Under the pieces are notes generated by a model. It saw only the letters and a list, made by a program, of their open reading frames with translations, was not told the origin of the DNA and made no database searches. From Fibrisoma limi BUZ 3 (GTDB lineage: Bacteria; Bacteroidota; Bacteroidia; Cytophagales; Spirosomataceae): a DNA stretch of 64,000 nt. The stretch covers positions 1,178,001 through 1,242,000 of the forward strand of contig NZ_CAIT01000009.1 in NCBI RefSeq assembly GCF_000296815.2. The letters run 5' to 3'. Made by a program: the position numbers and the translations under genes. Of this stretch, positions 1-8,373 are shown piece by piece (within the stretch, counting starts at the first letter, position 1; each line of letters begins with the position of its first letter).

Positions 1-87
1 GTTCGTTCCTTTCAAAAATAGCCTGAATTAGGGAGAAGGCAAAACCCAACCTGCTTCATCTCCACAGGGTTAATACAGATATAACAT

Positions 88-258
88 ATGGCATCCCACC
101 GGAAAAATAAGAAGATTGATAGCCTCGCAGATGAAGATTACTACTATACCCCGGAAGGTTTTGTCGTTTTTACGGCCGCCTACCACTTAAAACGCGGTTA
201 TTGTTGCAAAAACGGCTGTCGGCATTGCCCGTATGGTTTCAAAAAAGCCAAGGAATAG
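88..258 (+). CDS. Small Cys-rich protein, DUF5522 family
   Basis: This 56-residue frame starts at ATG 88 and stops at TAG 256-258. The N-terminus is basic (MASHRKNKKID). The centre contains an acidic and tyrosine-rich stretch (DEDYYYTPEG). The C-terminus carries the compact motif CCKNGCRHCPYGF, with four cysteines and one histidine. That motif and the length match the DUF5522 family, which has no known function. The cysteines could bind zinc or an iron-sulfur cluster, which is inference. The gene ends 60 bases before rpmB, and the rpmB promoter overlaps its stop codon. The family call is strong because the motif is short but very characteristic. Confidence 0.8.
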   Translation: MASHRKNKKIDSLADEDYYYTPEGFVVFTAAYHLKRGYCCKNGCRHCPYGFKKAKE

Positions 259-259
259 T

Positions 260-290
260 TTGCGTAGTATCAGCCTTTTAGCTAATTTTG
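260..290 (+). promoter_or_regulatory. Bacteroidota-type promoter for rpmB
   Basis: TTG at 260-262, a 20-base spacer, then TAATTTTG at 283-290. This fits the Bacteroidota primary sigma consensus (TTG and TAnnTTTG). Initiation would fall near 297, giving a leader of about 20 bases before the rpmB start. Confidence 0.7.
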
Positions 291-318
291 CGCCCTCATA
301 CGGAAAACGAGTACGGTC

Positions 319-558
319 ATGGCCAGAGTTTGTCAAATCACAGGAAAGCGGACGCGGACGGGAAATAACGTTTCTCACGCCAACAATAAAACAAAGCGTA
401 AGTTCTACCCGAACCTCCAGAAGAAGCGTTTCTTCGTGGAGTCGACGGGCGAATGGGTCACGCTGAAAGTTGCTACGTCTGCCATCAAAACCATCAACAA
501 AAACGGTCTGGAAGCGACCCTGCGCAAAGCACAACAGCGCGGTACGCTATCCATCTAA
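319..558 (+). CDS. rpmB: 50S ribosomal protein L28
   Basis: A 79-residue basic protein starting MARVCQITGKRTRTGNN, the typical L28 N-terminus, with the family's usual length. It is part of the large ribosomal subunit. The start is clear because the first residues are conserved. In many Bacteroidota rpmB is followed by rpmG and a small DUF4295 gene; here a terminator and a pseudouridine synthase follow, so it appears to be transcribed alone from the promoter at 260-290. No zinc-type CxxC pairs are visible (a single Cys at residue 5), so it looks like a C- form of L28. Confidence 0.97.
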   Translation: MARVCQITGKRTRTGNNVSHANNKTKRKFYPNLQKKRFFVESTGEWVTLKVATSAIKTINKNGLEATLRKAQQRGTLSI

Positions 559-584
559 CGTTTTTGGGGTTATCGCATTACCAT

Positions 585-613
585 AGCCTCTTCCAGTCCG
601 GAGGAGGCTTTTT
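585..613 (+). terminator. Rho-independent terminator after rpmB
   Basis: A 10-bp stem (585-594 with 600-609, one G-U pair) closes a 5-base loop and is followed by a short T run. It lies 27 bases after the rpmB stop. Confidence 0.85.
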
Positions 614-693
614 GCATTTAGTTTGACGTTTGAGAGTAAGACCAGGACCAGTTTTGCTGCTTACCTCAACCAACGAACCTGAACAGTTTACTC

Positions 694-1413
694 ATGAAAC
701 TGAACTTTGAGGATTTAATCGTTTTTGAAAACGACGACTATATATTAATCAATAAGCCGCCCCACATTGCATCGCTCGATGAGCGCACTAACGACCGGGC
801 GCTGAGCATCATTCGGCTGGCCAAAGCCTATCATCCCGACGCGCAACTGGGGCACCGGCTGGACAAGGAGACGTCGGGTATCCTGGCGATTGCCAAACAC
901 CCGGAAGCCTATCGACACCTGGCTATGCAGTTCGAGCACCGCGAGGTGACCAAGCGCTACCACGCCGTAACGAATGGTGTCCACGACTTCGACGGCGTTT
1001 CAGTGTACCTTCCGATCGCACCGATCAAAGACGGTACGGCCGTTCGGATTGACCGGGAGAAGGGAAAACTGGCTGAGACGATCTTCAATACATTGCAGGC
1101 TTACCGGCAGAATACCCTCGTGGAATGTCTTCCCATTACGGGTCGTATGCACCAGATCCGGGTTCACCTGATGTGTCTGAAAGCACCAATCGTCAATGAC
1201 CCGACGTACGGTGGCGAGCCACTGTTCTTGTCGGAACTCAAGCGGAATTTCAATCTGAAGAAAGACACCGAAGAATTGCCGCTGATCCAGCGGGTGGCGC
1301 TGCACGCCCATTCGCTGACGTTTGAACTACTCGACGGTGAGCGTCGGCAGTTCGAAGCGCCCTATCCGAAAGATTTTGGCGTTTTGGTTAAGCAGTTAGA
1401 AAAGTTTTCATAA
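694..1413 (+). CDS. RluA-family pseudouridine synthase
   Basis: A 239-residue enzyme that isomerises uridine to pseudouridine in structured RNA, probably rRNA or tRNA. The active-site motif GHRLDKETSG is at residues 53-62, with Asp57 as the catalytic residue expected for this family. The later motif TGRMHQIRVHL is the conserved RluA C-terminal signature. There is no S4 RNA-binding domain; the catalytic domain starts almost at once, so it is a short RluA/RluC-like form. A second RluA paralogue lies at 7068-7799 in the same window, so the target site cannot be assigned from sequence alone. Confidence 0.9.
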   Translation: MKLNFEDLIVFENDDYILINKPPHIASLDERTNDRALSIIRLAKAYHPDAQLGHRLDKETSGILAIAKHPEAYRHLAMQFEHREVTKRYHAVTNGVHDFDGVSVYLPIAPIKDGTAVRIDREKGKLAETIFNTLQAYRQNTLVECLPITGRMHQIRVHLMCLKAPIVNDPTYGGEPLFLSELKRNFNLKKDTEELPLIQRVALHAHSLTFELLDGERRQFEAPYPKDFGVLVKQLEKFS

Positions 1414-1417
1414 ACAC

Positions 1418-1499
1418 GTAGTAAGTTAGCGAGTCGGTAAATAGGTCAATACACGATATGTAATCGGCTTATGAAGCTACCGACCAGCTAACTTATTAC
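1418..1499. repeat. Long imperfect inverted repeat between two genes
   Basis: Two 22-base arms (1418-1439 and 1478-1499) are complementary apart from three positions and enclose 38 bases. They fill the space between the RluA and Dabb genes. There is no T run on the plus strand, so this is not a textbook terminator. Confidence 0.6.
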
Positions 1500-1507
1500 C
1501 TGATACC

Positions 1508-1807
1508 ATGTTCGTTCACACAGTTTTTTTCTGGCTCAAGCACCCCGAAAATCAGGCTGATCGCGACGCGCTCCGCGCCGGTCTGGAATCCCTCAAAGGA
1601 ATCAACGACATCACAACGGCGTACATCGGCGTTCCGGCTGATACTCGTCGGCCCGTCATTGACCACAGCTACGACTTTTCGCTCACGTTTGTCTTTGGAG
1701 ATAAAGACGCCCACGACCGCTACCAGATTCACCCGGTACACCTGGAATTCGTGTCCGAATGCAGTCACTTGTGGGAACGAGTGCAGGTCTACGACGCCGT
1801 TTCGTAG
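1508..1807 (+). CDS. Dabb-domain (stress-responsive A/B barrel) protein
   Basis: A 99-residue protein beginning MFVHTVFFWLK, the typical first beta strand of the Dabb ferredoxin-like fold, and ending with an HxxF/W pattern (HLEFVSECSHLWERVQVYD). Family members form dimeric alpha/beta barrels. Their role is mostly unknown, although they were named for stress-responsive plant proteins. The start ATG at 1508 follows the inverted repeat by 8 bases. Its own promoter is not obvious. Confidence 0.85.
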   Translation: MFVHTVFFWLKHPENQADRDALRAGLESLKGINDITTAYIGVPADTRRPVIDHSYDFSLTFVFGDKDAHDRYQIHPVHLEFVSECSHLWERVQVYDAVS

Positions 1808-1878
1808 CATTTCATCCGTTGCTCAGGAAGGTAGTTCACTCAGAATAGCTAACTTAATAAGTATTTGCTATTTTGGAC

Positions 1879-1886
1879 TACCTTTG
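1879..1886 (+). promoter_or_regulatory. Putative -7 element upstream of the TPR gene
   Basis: TACCTTTG matches TAnnTTTG exactly. The -33 region has only a TTA near 1855, so the match is partial. It lies about 90 bases before the start of the TPR/DUF4292/EnvC cluster. Confidence 0.45.
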
Positions 1887-1974
1887 TTTATATATCAAAA
1901 CACAACCGGGCTGCAATAGTAACGGTTATTGACTCGTTTTTTGTAAGCACGTACTTTATACCACGCTGACCACA

Positions 1975-3759
1975 ATGAACAAACCATATACGTTTTGCCG
2001 AAGCCGGCGACTGCTGGGATTGGTCGGCGGATTCGGGCTACTTATCTGGCTCGGGGTGACGCCCGTTGCGGCTCAGCGCAAGGATACAAAGCCGGACACG
2101 GAAGCCGGTAAAGCAGCTTCTGGCACCACAACCCTGGCCAAAGCCGAAGAGGAACTCCTTTTTACGGAGGGCATGCGACACCTGATGACCGACGAGCCTG
2201 CTCGAGCGATCACTCAGTTCGAAAAACTGCTGCAAAAAAATCCGAACAACGCGGCTGCTCAGTATGCTACAGCCAATGCCTTACTGAAAACCGGTAAAAC
2301 TGCCGAGGCTATCCCATTTGCGTCAAAAGCCCACTCGATCGACGTTAATAATAAGTTCTATACCCTGCTGCTGGCCGAACTGCTCGTTAAACAGAAGCGG
2401 TATGGAGAAGCCGAAGAACTCTACGAGCAATTACTCAGCAAAGGCACGGAGAACGCCGAATATGGCGTCGAACTGGCAGCCATCTACCTCTTTGACGATA
2501 AACCCGACAAAGCGCTGGACGCCTATAACCGCGTAGAACGCGTGTTGGGGATGAACGAGGAGATCACGCGCCAGAAACAGCGGATTTACCTCAAGCAGAA
2601 TAAGATTGATAAGGCCATCGAAGAAGCCGAAAAGCTGGTGGCTTCGGAGCCGGGCGAACCGGAATACCTGCTCGAAGGGGCAGAACTCCTAATCGCCCAT
2701 GACCGCGACGACCAGGCTATTAACTGGCTCGACAAGGCCCTCAAGCTGAATCCGGACCTGCCCCAGGCCCACGTACTGCTTGCAGACGTGTACCGTAAAA
2801 AAGGCGATATGGCCCGGGTGACCAAAGAGCTAAATCAAGTTTTCGCTAATCCGAATCTCGAGGCCGGATTAAAAGCCCGGATTTTGTCGAGCTATGCCGG
2901 AGCTACGGGCGAGAGCACCGCAGCCCAGCAGGATGCGCTCAAAATGGCGCAGGATCTCGCGAAAACAAGCCCCAACGATCCGAAAACCCAGATCATGCTG
3001 GGCGACCTGCTGACGCAGCAGGGTAAAAAAGCCGAAGCACGGGACGCCTACGCTAAAGCCGCCCGACTCGACGGCTCTACGTATGAAGTCTGGGGAGCTT
3101 TGTTGCAACTGGACAGCGAACTAAATCAGGTAGACAGCCTACTGGTTCATTCGCAACAAGCCCTCGAAGTATTCCCGACGCAAGGATTCTTCTGGTATTC
3201 AAACGGCTCTGCGCACCTGTTCAAACGTCATTATCAGGAAGCCGTCGACGCCCTGGAAGAAAGCCGGAAGCTTTTGAGTGTCACAAATAACGCTGAACTT
3301 GTTAAAGGCATTAACGCTCAACTAGGCGATGCCTACAACGGGCTTGGTGACCACGCCAAATCGGATGAAGCCTACGAGCTGGTGTTAAAGGAAGATCCAC
3401 AGAACGACCACGTACTAAACAATTACAGCTATTTCCTGTCGTTGCGGAAAGAAAATCTGCCGAAGGCCCTTCAAATGTCAAAGAAGCTGGTAGAGCGCAA
3501 CCCGACCAACGCTACGTTCGTGGACACACACGCCTGGGTGCTCTACACCATGAAGGACTACGCTAAAGCCCGGCAAATGCTGGAAAAAGTAATCCAGGCT
3601 AATCCGGCCAGTGTCAGCGGCACCATACTTGAACACTACGGCGACGTACTGTTCCAGCTTGGTGAAAGGGAGAAGGCACTGGACCAATGGAAAAAAGCAA
3701 AAGCCAAAGGCGAGACCAGCGATGCGCTGGATAAAAAAATCGCTACGGGGAAGTTATAA
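1975..3759 (+). CDS. Secreted or envelope tetratricopeptide repeat protein
   Basis: A 594-residue protein with a hydrophobic N-terminal signal (residues about 12-34, ending PVAAQ) followed by arrays of 34-residue TPR helices across almost the whole length. Typical repeat positions are visible in segments such as PARAITQFEKLLQKNPNNAA and YAKARQMLEKVIQANPASV. TPR proteins act as scaffolds for protein complexes. It is the first gene of a tight same-strand cluster with a DUF4292 lipoprotein and an EnvC-like protein, an arrangement common in Bacteroidota, which suggests a role in the cell envelope. The exact partner is not known. Confidence 0.85.
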   Translation: MNKPYTFCRSRRLLGLVGGFGLLIWLGVTPVAAQRKDTKPDTEAGKAASGTTTLAKAEEELLFTEGMRHLMTDEPARAITQFEKLLQKNPNNAAAQYATANALLKTGKTAEAIPFASKAHSIDVNNKFYTLLLAELLVKQKRYGEAEELYEQLLSKGTENAEYGVELAAIYLFDDKPDKALDAYNRVERVLGMNEEITRQKQRIYLKQNKIDKAIEEAEKLVASEPGEPEYLLEGAELLIAHDRDDQAINWLDKALKLNPDLPQAHVLLADVYRKKGDMARVTKELNQVFANPNLEAGLKARILSSYAGATGESTAAQQDALKMAQDLAKTSPNDPKTQIMLGDLLTQQGKKAEARDAYAKAARLDGSTYEVWGALLQLDSELNQVDSLLVHSQQALEVFPTQGFFWYSNGSAHLFKRHYQEAVDALEESRKLLSVTNNAELVKGINAQLGDAYNGLGDHAKSDEAYELVLKEDPQNDHVLNNYSYFLSLRKENLPKALQMSKKLVERNPTNATFVDTHAWVLYTMKDYAKARQMLEKVIQANPASVSGTILEHYGDVLFQLGEREKALDQWKKAKAKGETSDALDKKIATGKL

Positions 3760-3825
3760 AGAAGTTTGTCGTTCGTGGTGGGTAATTCGACTCAGGCGCT
3801 GAACAACAAACGACGAACTAGTTTC

Positions 3826-4683
3826 ATGAACAAATACCTTCTGTTTGCCTTACTATTGGGGGTTTTACTGAATTCGGAAGGCTGCCGTCGTCGGCGGTTG
3901 TCGCGTTCGGCCCCTCCCCGCCCTACTCCTGCTGATACCGTAACTGCCGCCCGCCCTGCGCCCCCTGCTGATACCACAAACAACCCGACTCAGAACCGGC
4001 CGGGTATTGACGAAGCGCGCGCCATTGTTGCCGAGATAGATTTTAAATATCTCGTTGCCAAATCGAAAGTATCGTTCAAGAGCAAAGATCAGGACATTAA
4101 CAATGCCAACGTCAACCTGCGCGTTCGTAAAGACAGTGTAATCTGGTTTGCGGTAACAGGGCTGGGCCTTGAAGTAGCCCGGGGACTGATAACGCGTGAC
4201 TCAATCCAGATTCTGGACAAAATTCATAAGGAATATGCGGCCTACGATTTCCCAACCCTTAGCCGTCAGTTCAATTTCAATCTGACGTTCGATCTGCTCC
4301 AGGCGCTCATTGTCGGGAATCTGCCCCTGCCCCAGAAACCGGCACAGAAAGTAAAGCGGGATCGTGATTACCTGCTCCTCCGGCAAACGGAAGGCAAAGT
4401 ACTGGTCGAAAATTACATTGGCGAAGACGATCGTAAGCTGAAAAAGCTAATGGTTGTTGAGCAGCCAACCAGGAATACGCTACGGCTGGATTATGAGGAT
4501 TTCGCGGCCCTGAACAATTTTCTGTTTCCGTTTACGAGCCTGATTACACTAGACTATCAATCAAAAACCGACGGGCAGTACTACCAATCACTGCTACGTA
4601 TTCAACATAACAAAGTTGAACTGGTGGATAAAAATCCCGGGTTTCCGTTCACCATCCCGGCAAAATATCAGCGACGGCCGTAG
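3826..4683 (+). CDS. DUF4292 family lipoprotein
   Basis: The frame is open from 3766, but the sensible start is ATG 3826, which gives MNKYLLFALLLGVLLNSEGC: a hydrophobic signal ending in a lipobox-like SEGC. The mature 265 or so residues follow a Pro/Thr-rich linker and contain a beta-rich domain (IVAEIDFKYLVAKSKVSFKS and later strands) resembling DUF4292, which has a LolA/LolB-like fold in lipoprotein or lipid carriers. It sits between the TPR protein and the EnvC-like protein. A role in outer-membrane biogenesis is inference. Confidence 0.8.
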   Translation: MNKYLLFALLLGVLLNSEGCRRRRLSRSAPPRPTPADTVTAARPAPPADTTNNPTQNRPGIDEARAIVAEIDFKYLVAKSKVSFKSKDQDINNANVNLRVRKDSVIWFAVTGLGLEVARGLITRDSIQILDKIHKEYAAYDFPTLSRQFNFNLTFDLLQALIVGNLPLPQKPAQKVKRDRDYLLLRQTEGKVLVENYIGEDDRKLKKLMVVEQPTRNTLRLDYEDFAALNNFLFPFTSLITLDYQSKTDGQYYQSLLRIQHNKVELVDKNPGFPFTIPAKYQRRP

Positions 4684-4706
4684 GCAAATAGTCGATTGAC
4701 ATAACT

Positions 4707-6119
4707 ATGCAGATTACAGCTTTTTTTCGATTGCTTTTTCGCGTTTGGAGTATCGGAGCCGTGTTTATCGGTTTGTTAGTGCCCTTGTCGGTGCAGGGCC
4801 AGCAAACCCAGCGGAATCGCCAGACGCTGGAAAAAGAAAAGAAGCAGAATCTGGAGAAAATGAATCAGATCAGGACCATCCTGAAACAAACCGCGTCGGA
4901 AAAGCAGGTAGGTCTCGGACAGTTGAAAGCCCTGAACCAGCAAATTCAGGCTCAGACGCAACAGATCAATCTAATCAATAAAGACCTCCGCCTGACTGAC
5001 ACCGAGATCGCCGAACTACGTCAGGCCAGCCAGGCGCTGAAACGCGACCTTGAAAAGCTGAAATCTGAATACGGTGCCATGATCTATGCGGCCGACAAGC
5101 GTCGGCAACAGGTGAACCCCATCAGCTTTCTGTTCGCATCCGAAAGCTTCAACCAACTCGTCGCCCGATATAAATACCTTCGTCAGTACTCCGACGCCCG
5201 GCAGAGTCAGGTTCGGCAGATGAACAACATCCAGTCCATGTTGCAGAACAAGCAGCAGGTCACGGAACGTAAACGGAAAGAACAACGCGGAGCACTTGCG
5301 GCCAAAGTTCGGGAGGGCGAAAAACTTTCTACGCTGAAGGAAGAGCAGAACAAGGTAGTTAAAGAACTTGGCCAGAAAGAGGTTGAACTGCGCGCTGAAC
5401 TGGCTGAAAGTCGCCGAGCTGTGAATCGGCTCGAAGCCATGATTACGCGGATCATTGCGCGGGAACGGGCCGAACGCGAAGCCCGGGAACGGGCGGAGCG
5501 GGAACGACTGGCCCGACTGGAAGCAGCTCGTAAGGCGGCCGAGCGGAAACGCGCTGAAGAAGCTGCGGCTGCCGGCGAAAAACCAGCCAAGACCGACGCC
5601 GACGTAGCAGCCGCTGAACGCGAAGAAGCTGCCGAACGCAAGTCGAACGCGGCCCGACCCGACGAACGACGTAACAACAACCTGAACAGCGAAGAAACGG
5701 CCCTGGCATCCTCGTTCACTTCGTCGCGTGCCCGACTACCCTGGCCAGTATCGCGCGGCTTTATTTCGGACCACTTCGGACGTAAACCCCATCCCGTGTT
5801 AAAAGGGATTTACGTTGAAAACCAGGGCGTCGATATCCAGACAAACGCCGGCGAAACCGTACGGACCGTATACGATGGTATCGTACAGGACGTAACCAGC
5901 ATGCCCGGCATGAACAATGTAGTCGCTATTCAGCACGGCGACTATTTCACGGTATACGCCAAGCTACGGAGCGTATCGGTTCGAACCGGACAGCGCGTGA
6001 AAGCCCGGGAACCCATCGGTACCGTTGCAACGGATAAAAATGGCGTTTCGGAGCTACAGTTCCAGATCTGGAAGGAATTTACCAAGCTCAATCCGGAGTC
6101 CTGGCTTATCCCCCGGTGA
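4707..6119 (+). CDS. EnvC-like murein hydrolase activator (degenerate LytM)
   Basis: A 470-residue protein with a signal sequence (about residues 1-32), a long coiled coil (about 35-330, with a highly charged Arg/Glu/Ala segment), and a C-terminal LytM/M23 domain (about 345-470). Active M23 enzymes have an HxxxD motif and an HxH motif. Here the first site reads ENQGVDI and the second ELQFQIW, so two zinc ligands are missing, while HGDYFTVYAKL is kept. That pattern matches EnvC-type activators, which switch on amidases during cell separation rather than cutting peptidoglycan themselves. It follows the DUF4292 gene by 23 bases. Confidence 0.88.
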   Translation: MQITAFFRLLFRVWSIGAVFIGLLVPLSVQGQQTQRNRQTLEKEKKQNLEKMNQIRTILKQTASEKQVGLGQLKALNQQIQAQTQQINLINKDLRLTDTEIAELRQASQALKRDLEKLKSEYGAMIYAADKRRQQVNPISFLFASESFNQLVARYKYLRQYSDARQSQVRQMNNIQSMLQNKQQVTERKRKEQRGALAAKVREGEKLSTLKEEQNKVVKELGQKEVELRAELAESRRAVNRLEAMITRIIARERAEREARERAERERLARLEAARKAAERKRAEEAAAAGEKPAKTDADVAAAEREEAAERKSNAARPDERRNNNLNSEETALASSFTSSRARLPWPVSRGFISDHFGRKPHPVLKGIYVENQGVDIQTNAGETVRTVYDGIVQDVTSMPGMNNVVAIQHGDYFTVYAKLRSVSVRTGQRVKAREPIGTVATDKNGVSELQFQIWKEFTKLNPESWLIPR

Positions 6120-6159
6120 GTTAATCGGGCACTGAGGATAGTGGTACGTTAGTTTCGCG

Positions 6160-6167
6160 TAATTTTG
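6160..6167 (+). promoter_or_regulatory. Putative -7 element for panB
   Basis: TAATTTTG matches TAnnTTTG and lies 49 bases before the panB start. No clear TTG is seen at the -33 distance. Confidence 0.5.
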
Positions 6168-6215
6168 CGCGGCCCCGGCCTATTGGCCGGCATCTTACCT
6201 TACTGACCATCATCT

Positions 6216-7034
6216 ATGTCCGTTCATAATCCCGACATCAAGCGCGTTACGACGCACACCATACAGGAACTTAAAAATAAAGGTGAAAAAATATCGGCCC
6301 TGACCGCCTACGATTACTCGATGGCGCGTGTGGTCGATGCGGCCGGTGTTGAGCTGATTCTCGTCGGCGACTCGGCGTCGAACGTCATGGCTGGTCACGA
6401 AACGACGCTACCCATTACGCTCGATCAGATGATTTACCACGCCAGTTCAGTGGTGCGGGCCGTAAAGCGGGCGCTGGTCGTTGTCGATCTGCCGTTTGGC
6501 TCCTACCAGGGTAACTCCTCGGAAGCGCTCCGGTCGGCTATCCGGATCATGAAAGAATCGGGTGCTCACGCCGTTAAGCTGGAAGGCGGACTGGAGGTAA
6601 AGGAATCCATCGTCCGGATTCTGAGCGCGGGGGTTCCGGTTATGGGTCACCTCGGGTTAACGCCCCAGTCGATCTACAAATTTGGTACGTACGCGGTTCG
6701 GGCTAAAGAGGAAGCCGAAGCGCAGAAACTGATGGACGACGCCCGCATGCTCGAAGACATCGGGTGCTTCAGCGTAGTGCTCGAAAAAATTCCGGCGGCT
6801 TTGACCCGGCAAGTGTCCCAAAGCCTTCAGATTCCAACCATTGGTATTGGAGCCGGTCCCGACGCCGACGGCCAGATTCTGGTCCTGCACGACCTGCTGG
6901 GTATTACGAAGGATTTTAAACCGCGTTTCCTACGCCGGTACGCCGACCTTAGCACAATCATGACCGAGGCCATTGCGCACTACGTCGATGACGTAAAAGC
7001 CCGGGACTTTCCGAACGAGAACGAAGCGTATTGA
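6216..7034 (+). CDS. panB: 3-Methyl-2-oxobutanoate hydroxymethyltransferase
   Basis: A 272-residue TIM-barrel enzyme that transfers a hydroxymethyl group from 5,10-methylene-tetrahydrofolate to ketoisovalerate, the first step of pantothenate synthesis. Conserved PanB features include [28 protein letters not shown], the KLEGG segment and VLEKIPA followed by IPTIGIGAG, with the catalytic glutamate in the VLE motif. Length is normal. The gene is followed 33 bases later by an RluA synthase. No other pan genes are in the window. Confidence 0.96.
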   Translation: MSVHNPDIKRVTTHTIQELKNKGEKISALTAYDYSMARVVDAAGVELILVGDSASNVMAGHETTLPITLDQMIYHASSVVRAVKRALVVVDLPFGSYQGNSSEALRSAIRIMKESGAHAVKLEGGLEVKESIVRILSAGVPVMGHLGLTPQSIYKFGTYAVRAKEEAEAQKLMDDARMLEDIGCFSVVLEKIPAALTRQVSQSLQIPTIGIGAGPDADGQILVLHDLLGITKDFKPRFLRRYADLSTIMTEAIAHYVDDVKARDFPNENEAY

Positions 7035-7067
7035 GTTATGTAAGCTGGACAAACAGGTCCATGGGCT

Positions 7068-7799
7068 ATGAAGAAGAAACCATATCAGGTGGTGTATGAA
7101 GACAACCACCTGTTGATTGTCAATAAAGAACCAGGCATTTTAGTCCAGGGCGACCGTACCGGCGACATTACGCTCCTCGACGTGCTGAAAGAGTACGTTA
7201 AAGAGAAATACAATAAACCAGGCGATGTTTTTCTGGGCCTGGTTCATCGGCTCGACCGGCCGGTCAGTGGCCTGGTGGTGTTTGCGCGTACGTCAAAAGC
7301 ACTGGAGCGGATGAGTGAAATATTCCGGAAGCGGCAAGTGCAGAAAACCTATTGGGCCGTTGTCCGCCAGAAACCACCCAAGGACAGCGACAAGCTGGTT
7401 CATTGGCTGGTTAAAGACGAACAGAAAAATCAGACCACCGCTCACGAATACGAAGTCCCCGGTTCGCAACGTGCGGAGCTGACGTATCGGGTGCTGGGCC
7501 GAATCAATGAACACTACCTGCTCGAAGTAAACCCGGTCACCGGTCGCCCGCACCAGATCCGTGCGCAGTTATCGGCCATTGGCTGTCCAATCCGGGGCGA
7601 TATTAAGTATGGATATGACCGGGCCGTTCCGGACAAAAAAATATACCTGCATGCCCGTCGGCTTTATTTTGTTCATCCTGTAAAAAAGGAGCCTATCATT
7701 TGCAAAGCGGGAGTACCGAACGACCCCTTCTGGGAAGAATTTTTAGAACTGGACAAAGAGGATTACAAAGACAAAAATCTCAACTTTATTTTTGAGTAA
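7068..7799 (+). CDS. RluA-family pseudouridine synthase (second paralogue)
   Basis: A 243-residue pseudouridine synthase without an S4 domain. The catalytic motif HRLDRPVSGLVVFART places the active Asp at residue 63; the usual T of the RLDxxTSG motif is replaced by V (PVSG), as in several RluA subgroups. TGRPHQIRAQL near residue 160 is the conserved C-terminal signature. It probably shares a transcript with panB and ends at the terminator 7805-7834. RNA target unknown. Confidence 0.9.
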   Translation: MKKKPYQVVYEDNHLLIVNKEPGILVQGDRTGDITLLDVLKEYVKEKYNKPGDVFLGLVHRLDRPVSGLVVFARTSKALERMSEIFRKRQVQKTYWAVVRQKPPKDSDKLVHWLVKDEQKNQTTAHEYEVPGSQRAELTYRVLGRINEHYLLEVNPVTGRPHQIRAQLSAIGCPIRGDIKYGYDRAVPDKKIYLHARRLYFVHPVKKEPIICKAGVPNDPFWEEFLELDKEDYKDKNLNFIFE

Positions 7800-7804
7800 A
7801 TGAA

Positions 7805-7834
7805 AAACCCGGCGGCTATTCAGTCACCGGGTTT
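7805..7834. terminator. Bidirectional terminator-like hairpin
   Basis: An 8-bp perfect stem (7805-7812 with 7827-7834), with A-rich and T-rich ends, lies between the RluA gene and the minus-strand small gene, so it could serve both. Confidence 0.7.
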
Positions 7835-7870
7835 AAAGTATATAAGCAAATGATTGTCCTAGAGTAAATA

Positions 7871-8047
7871 TCAATCTATAGTGGCCTCGGTTTTACGATG
7901 CGGCATCACATCAGTCCACAGTTGGTCCATCACCCGATCAGCCATCTGGATTGCCCCCCGTAGCGCACCGAACAACATACACAAGGGCAAGATGACGGGG
8001 AGGAAGAAAATCCATTGTAAAATCATGTACAAACGAACGTTTTTCAT
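7871..8047 (-). CDS. Predicted 58-residue single-pass membrane protein
   Basis: On the minus strand ATG 8047 opens a frame of 58 codons ending at TGA 7871-7873. It starts MKNVRLYMILQWIFFLPVILP and continues with LCMLFGALRG, giving a hydrophobic segment of about 24 residues. A polar amphipathic tail follows (AIQMADRVMDQLWTDVMPHR). A competing plus-strand frame over the same bases looks like a shadow, being Ser/Arg-rich with no structure. No family is recognised. It faces a long AT-rich upstream region that could hold its promoter and ends 37 bases from the hairpin 7805-7834. Confidence 0.55.
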   Translation of the reverse strand: MKNVRLYMILQWIFFLPVILPLCMLFGALRGAIQMADRVMDQLWTDVMPHRKTEATID

Positions 8048-8373
8048 CTCATGTGTCGGTTAAATTAAGCTAAGCTAAGTTTACGGTATAGTTTCAATAG
8101 TGAGTTGCACACGCCATGACTGTCATATGCAGCCCCTTTAATATTCAAAATTAACCTTGCCTTAATACAAAAACAAGAATTTTATTGAAAAGTTTACAAC
8201 AACAAGTATACACTTTTCAATAACTATTTTGTCACTATTGTAACTTCATATAAAACAATAGCAAGTTTGGGGCCAAAGTGACACAAGCCTACCTACCTGT
8301 TAAAAACTAATTCACATCGAAGTATTACGAATTTAATACATTTACATAAAAATTAGGTTAAAATTTCTTTAGC
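8048..8373. other. AT-rich divergent intergenic region
   Basis: These 326 bases separate the minus-strand small membrane gene from the plus-strand His-rich membrane gene. The composition is much more AT-rich than the surroundings. No coding frame, tRNA or clear hairpin is visible. It probably holds promoters for both flanking genes, but no clean TTG/TAnnTTTG pair could be picked. Confidence 0.6.

Noticed and set aside
5207-5719. Long minus-strand frame rich in Ser/Arg/Ala
   Set aside because: It is the antisense of the EnvC coiled coil; its composition is a direct mirror of the Glu/Arg/Ala repeats and it has no domain.
7881-8063. Plus-strand frame over the small membrane gene
   Set aside because: The minus-strand frame has a membrane helix and a sensible start; the plus-strand one has neither.
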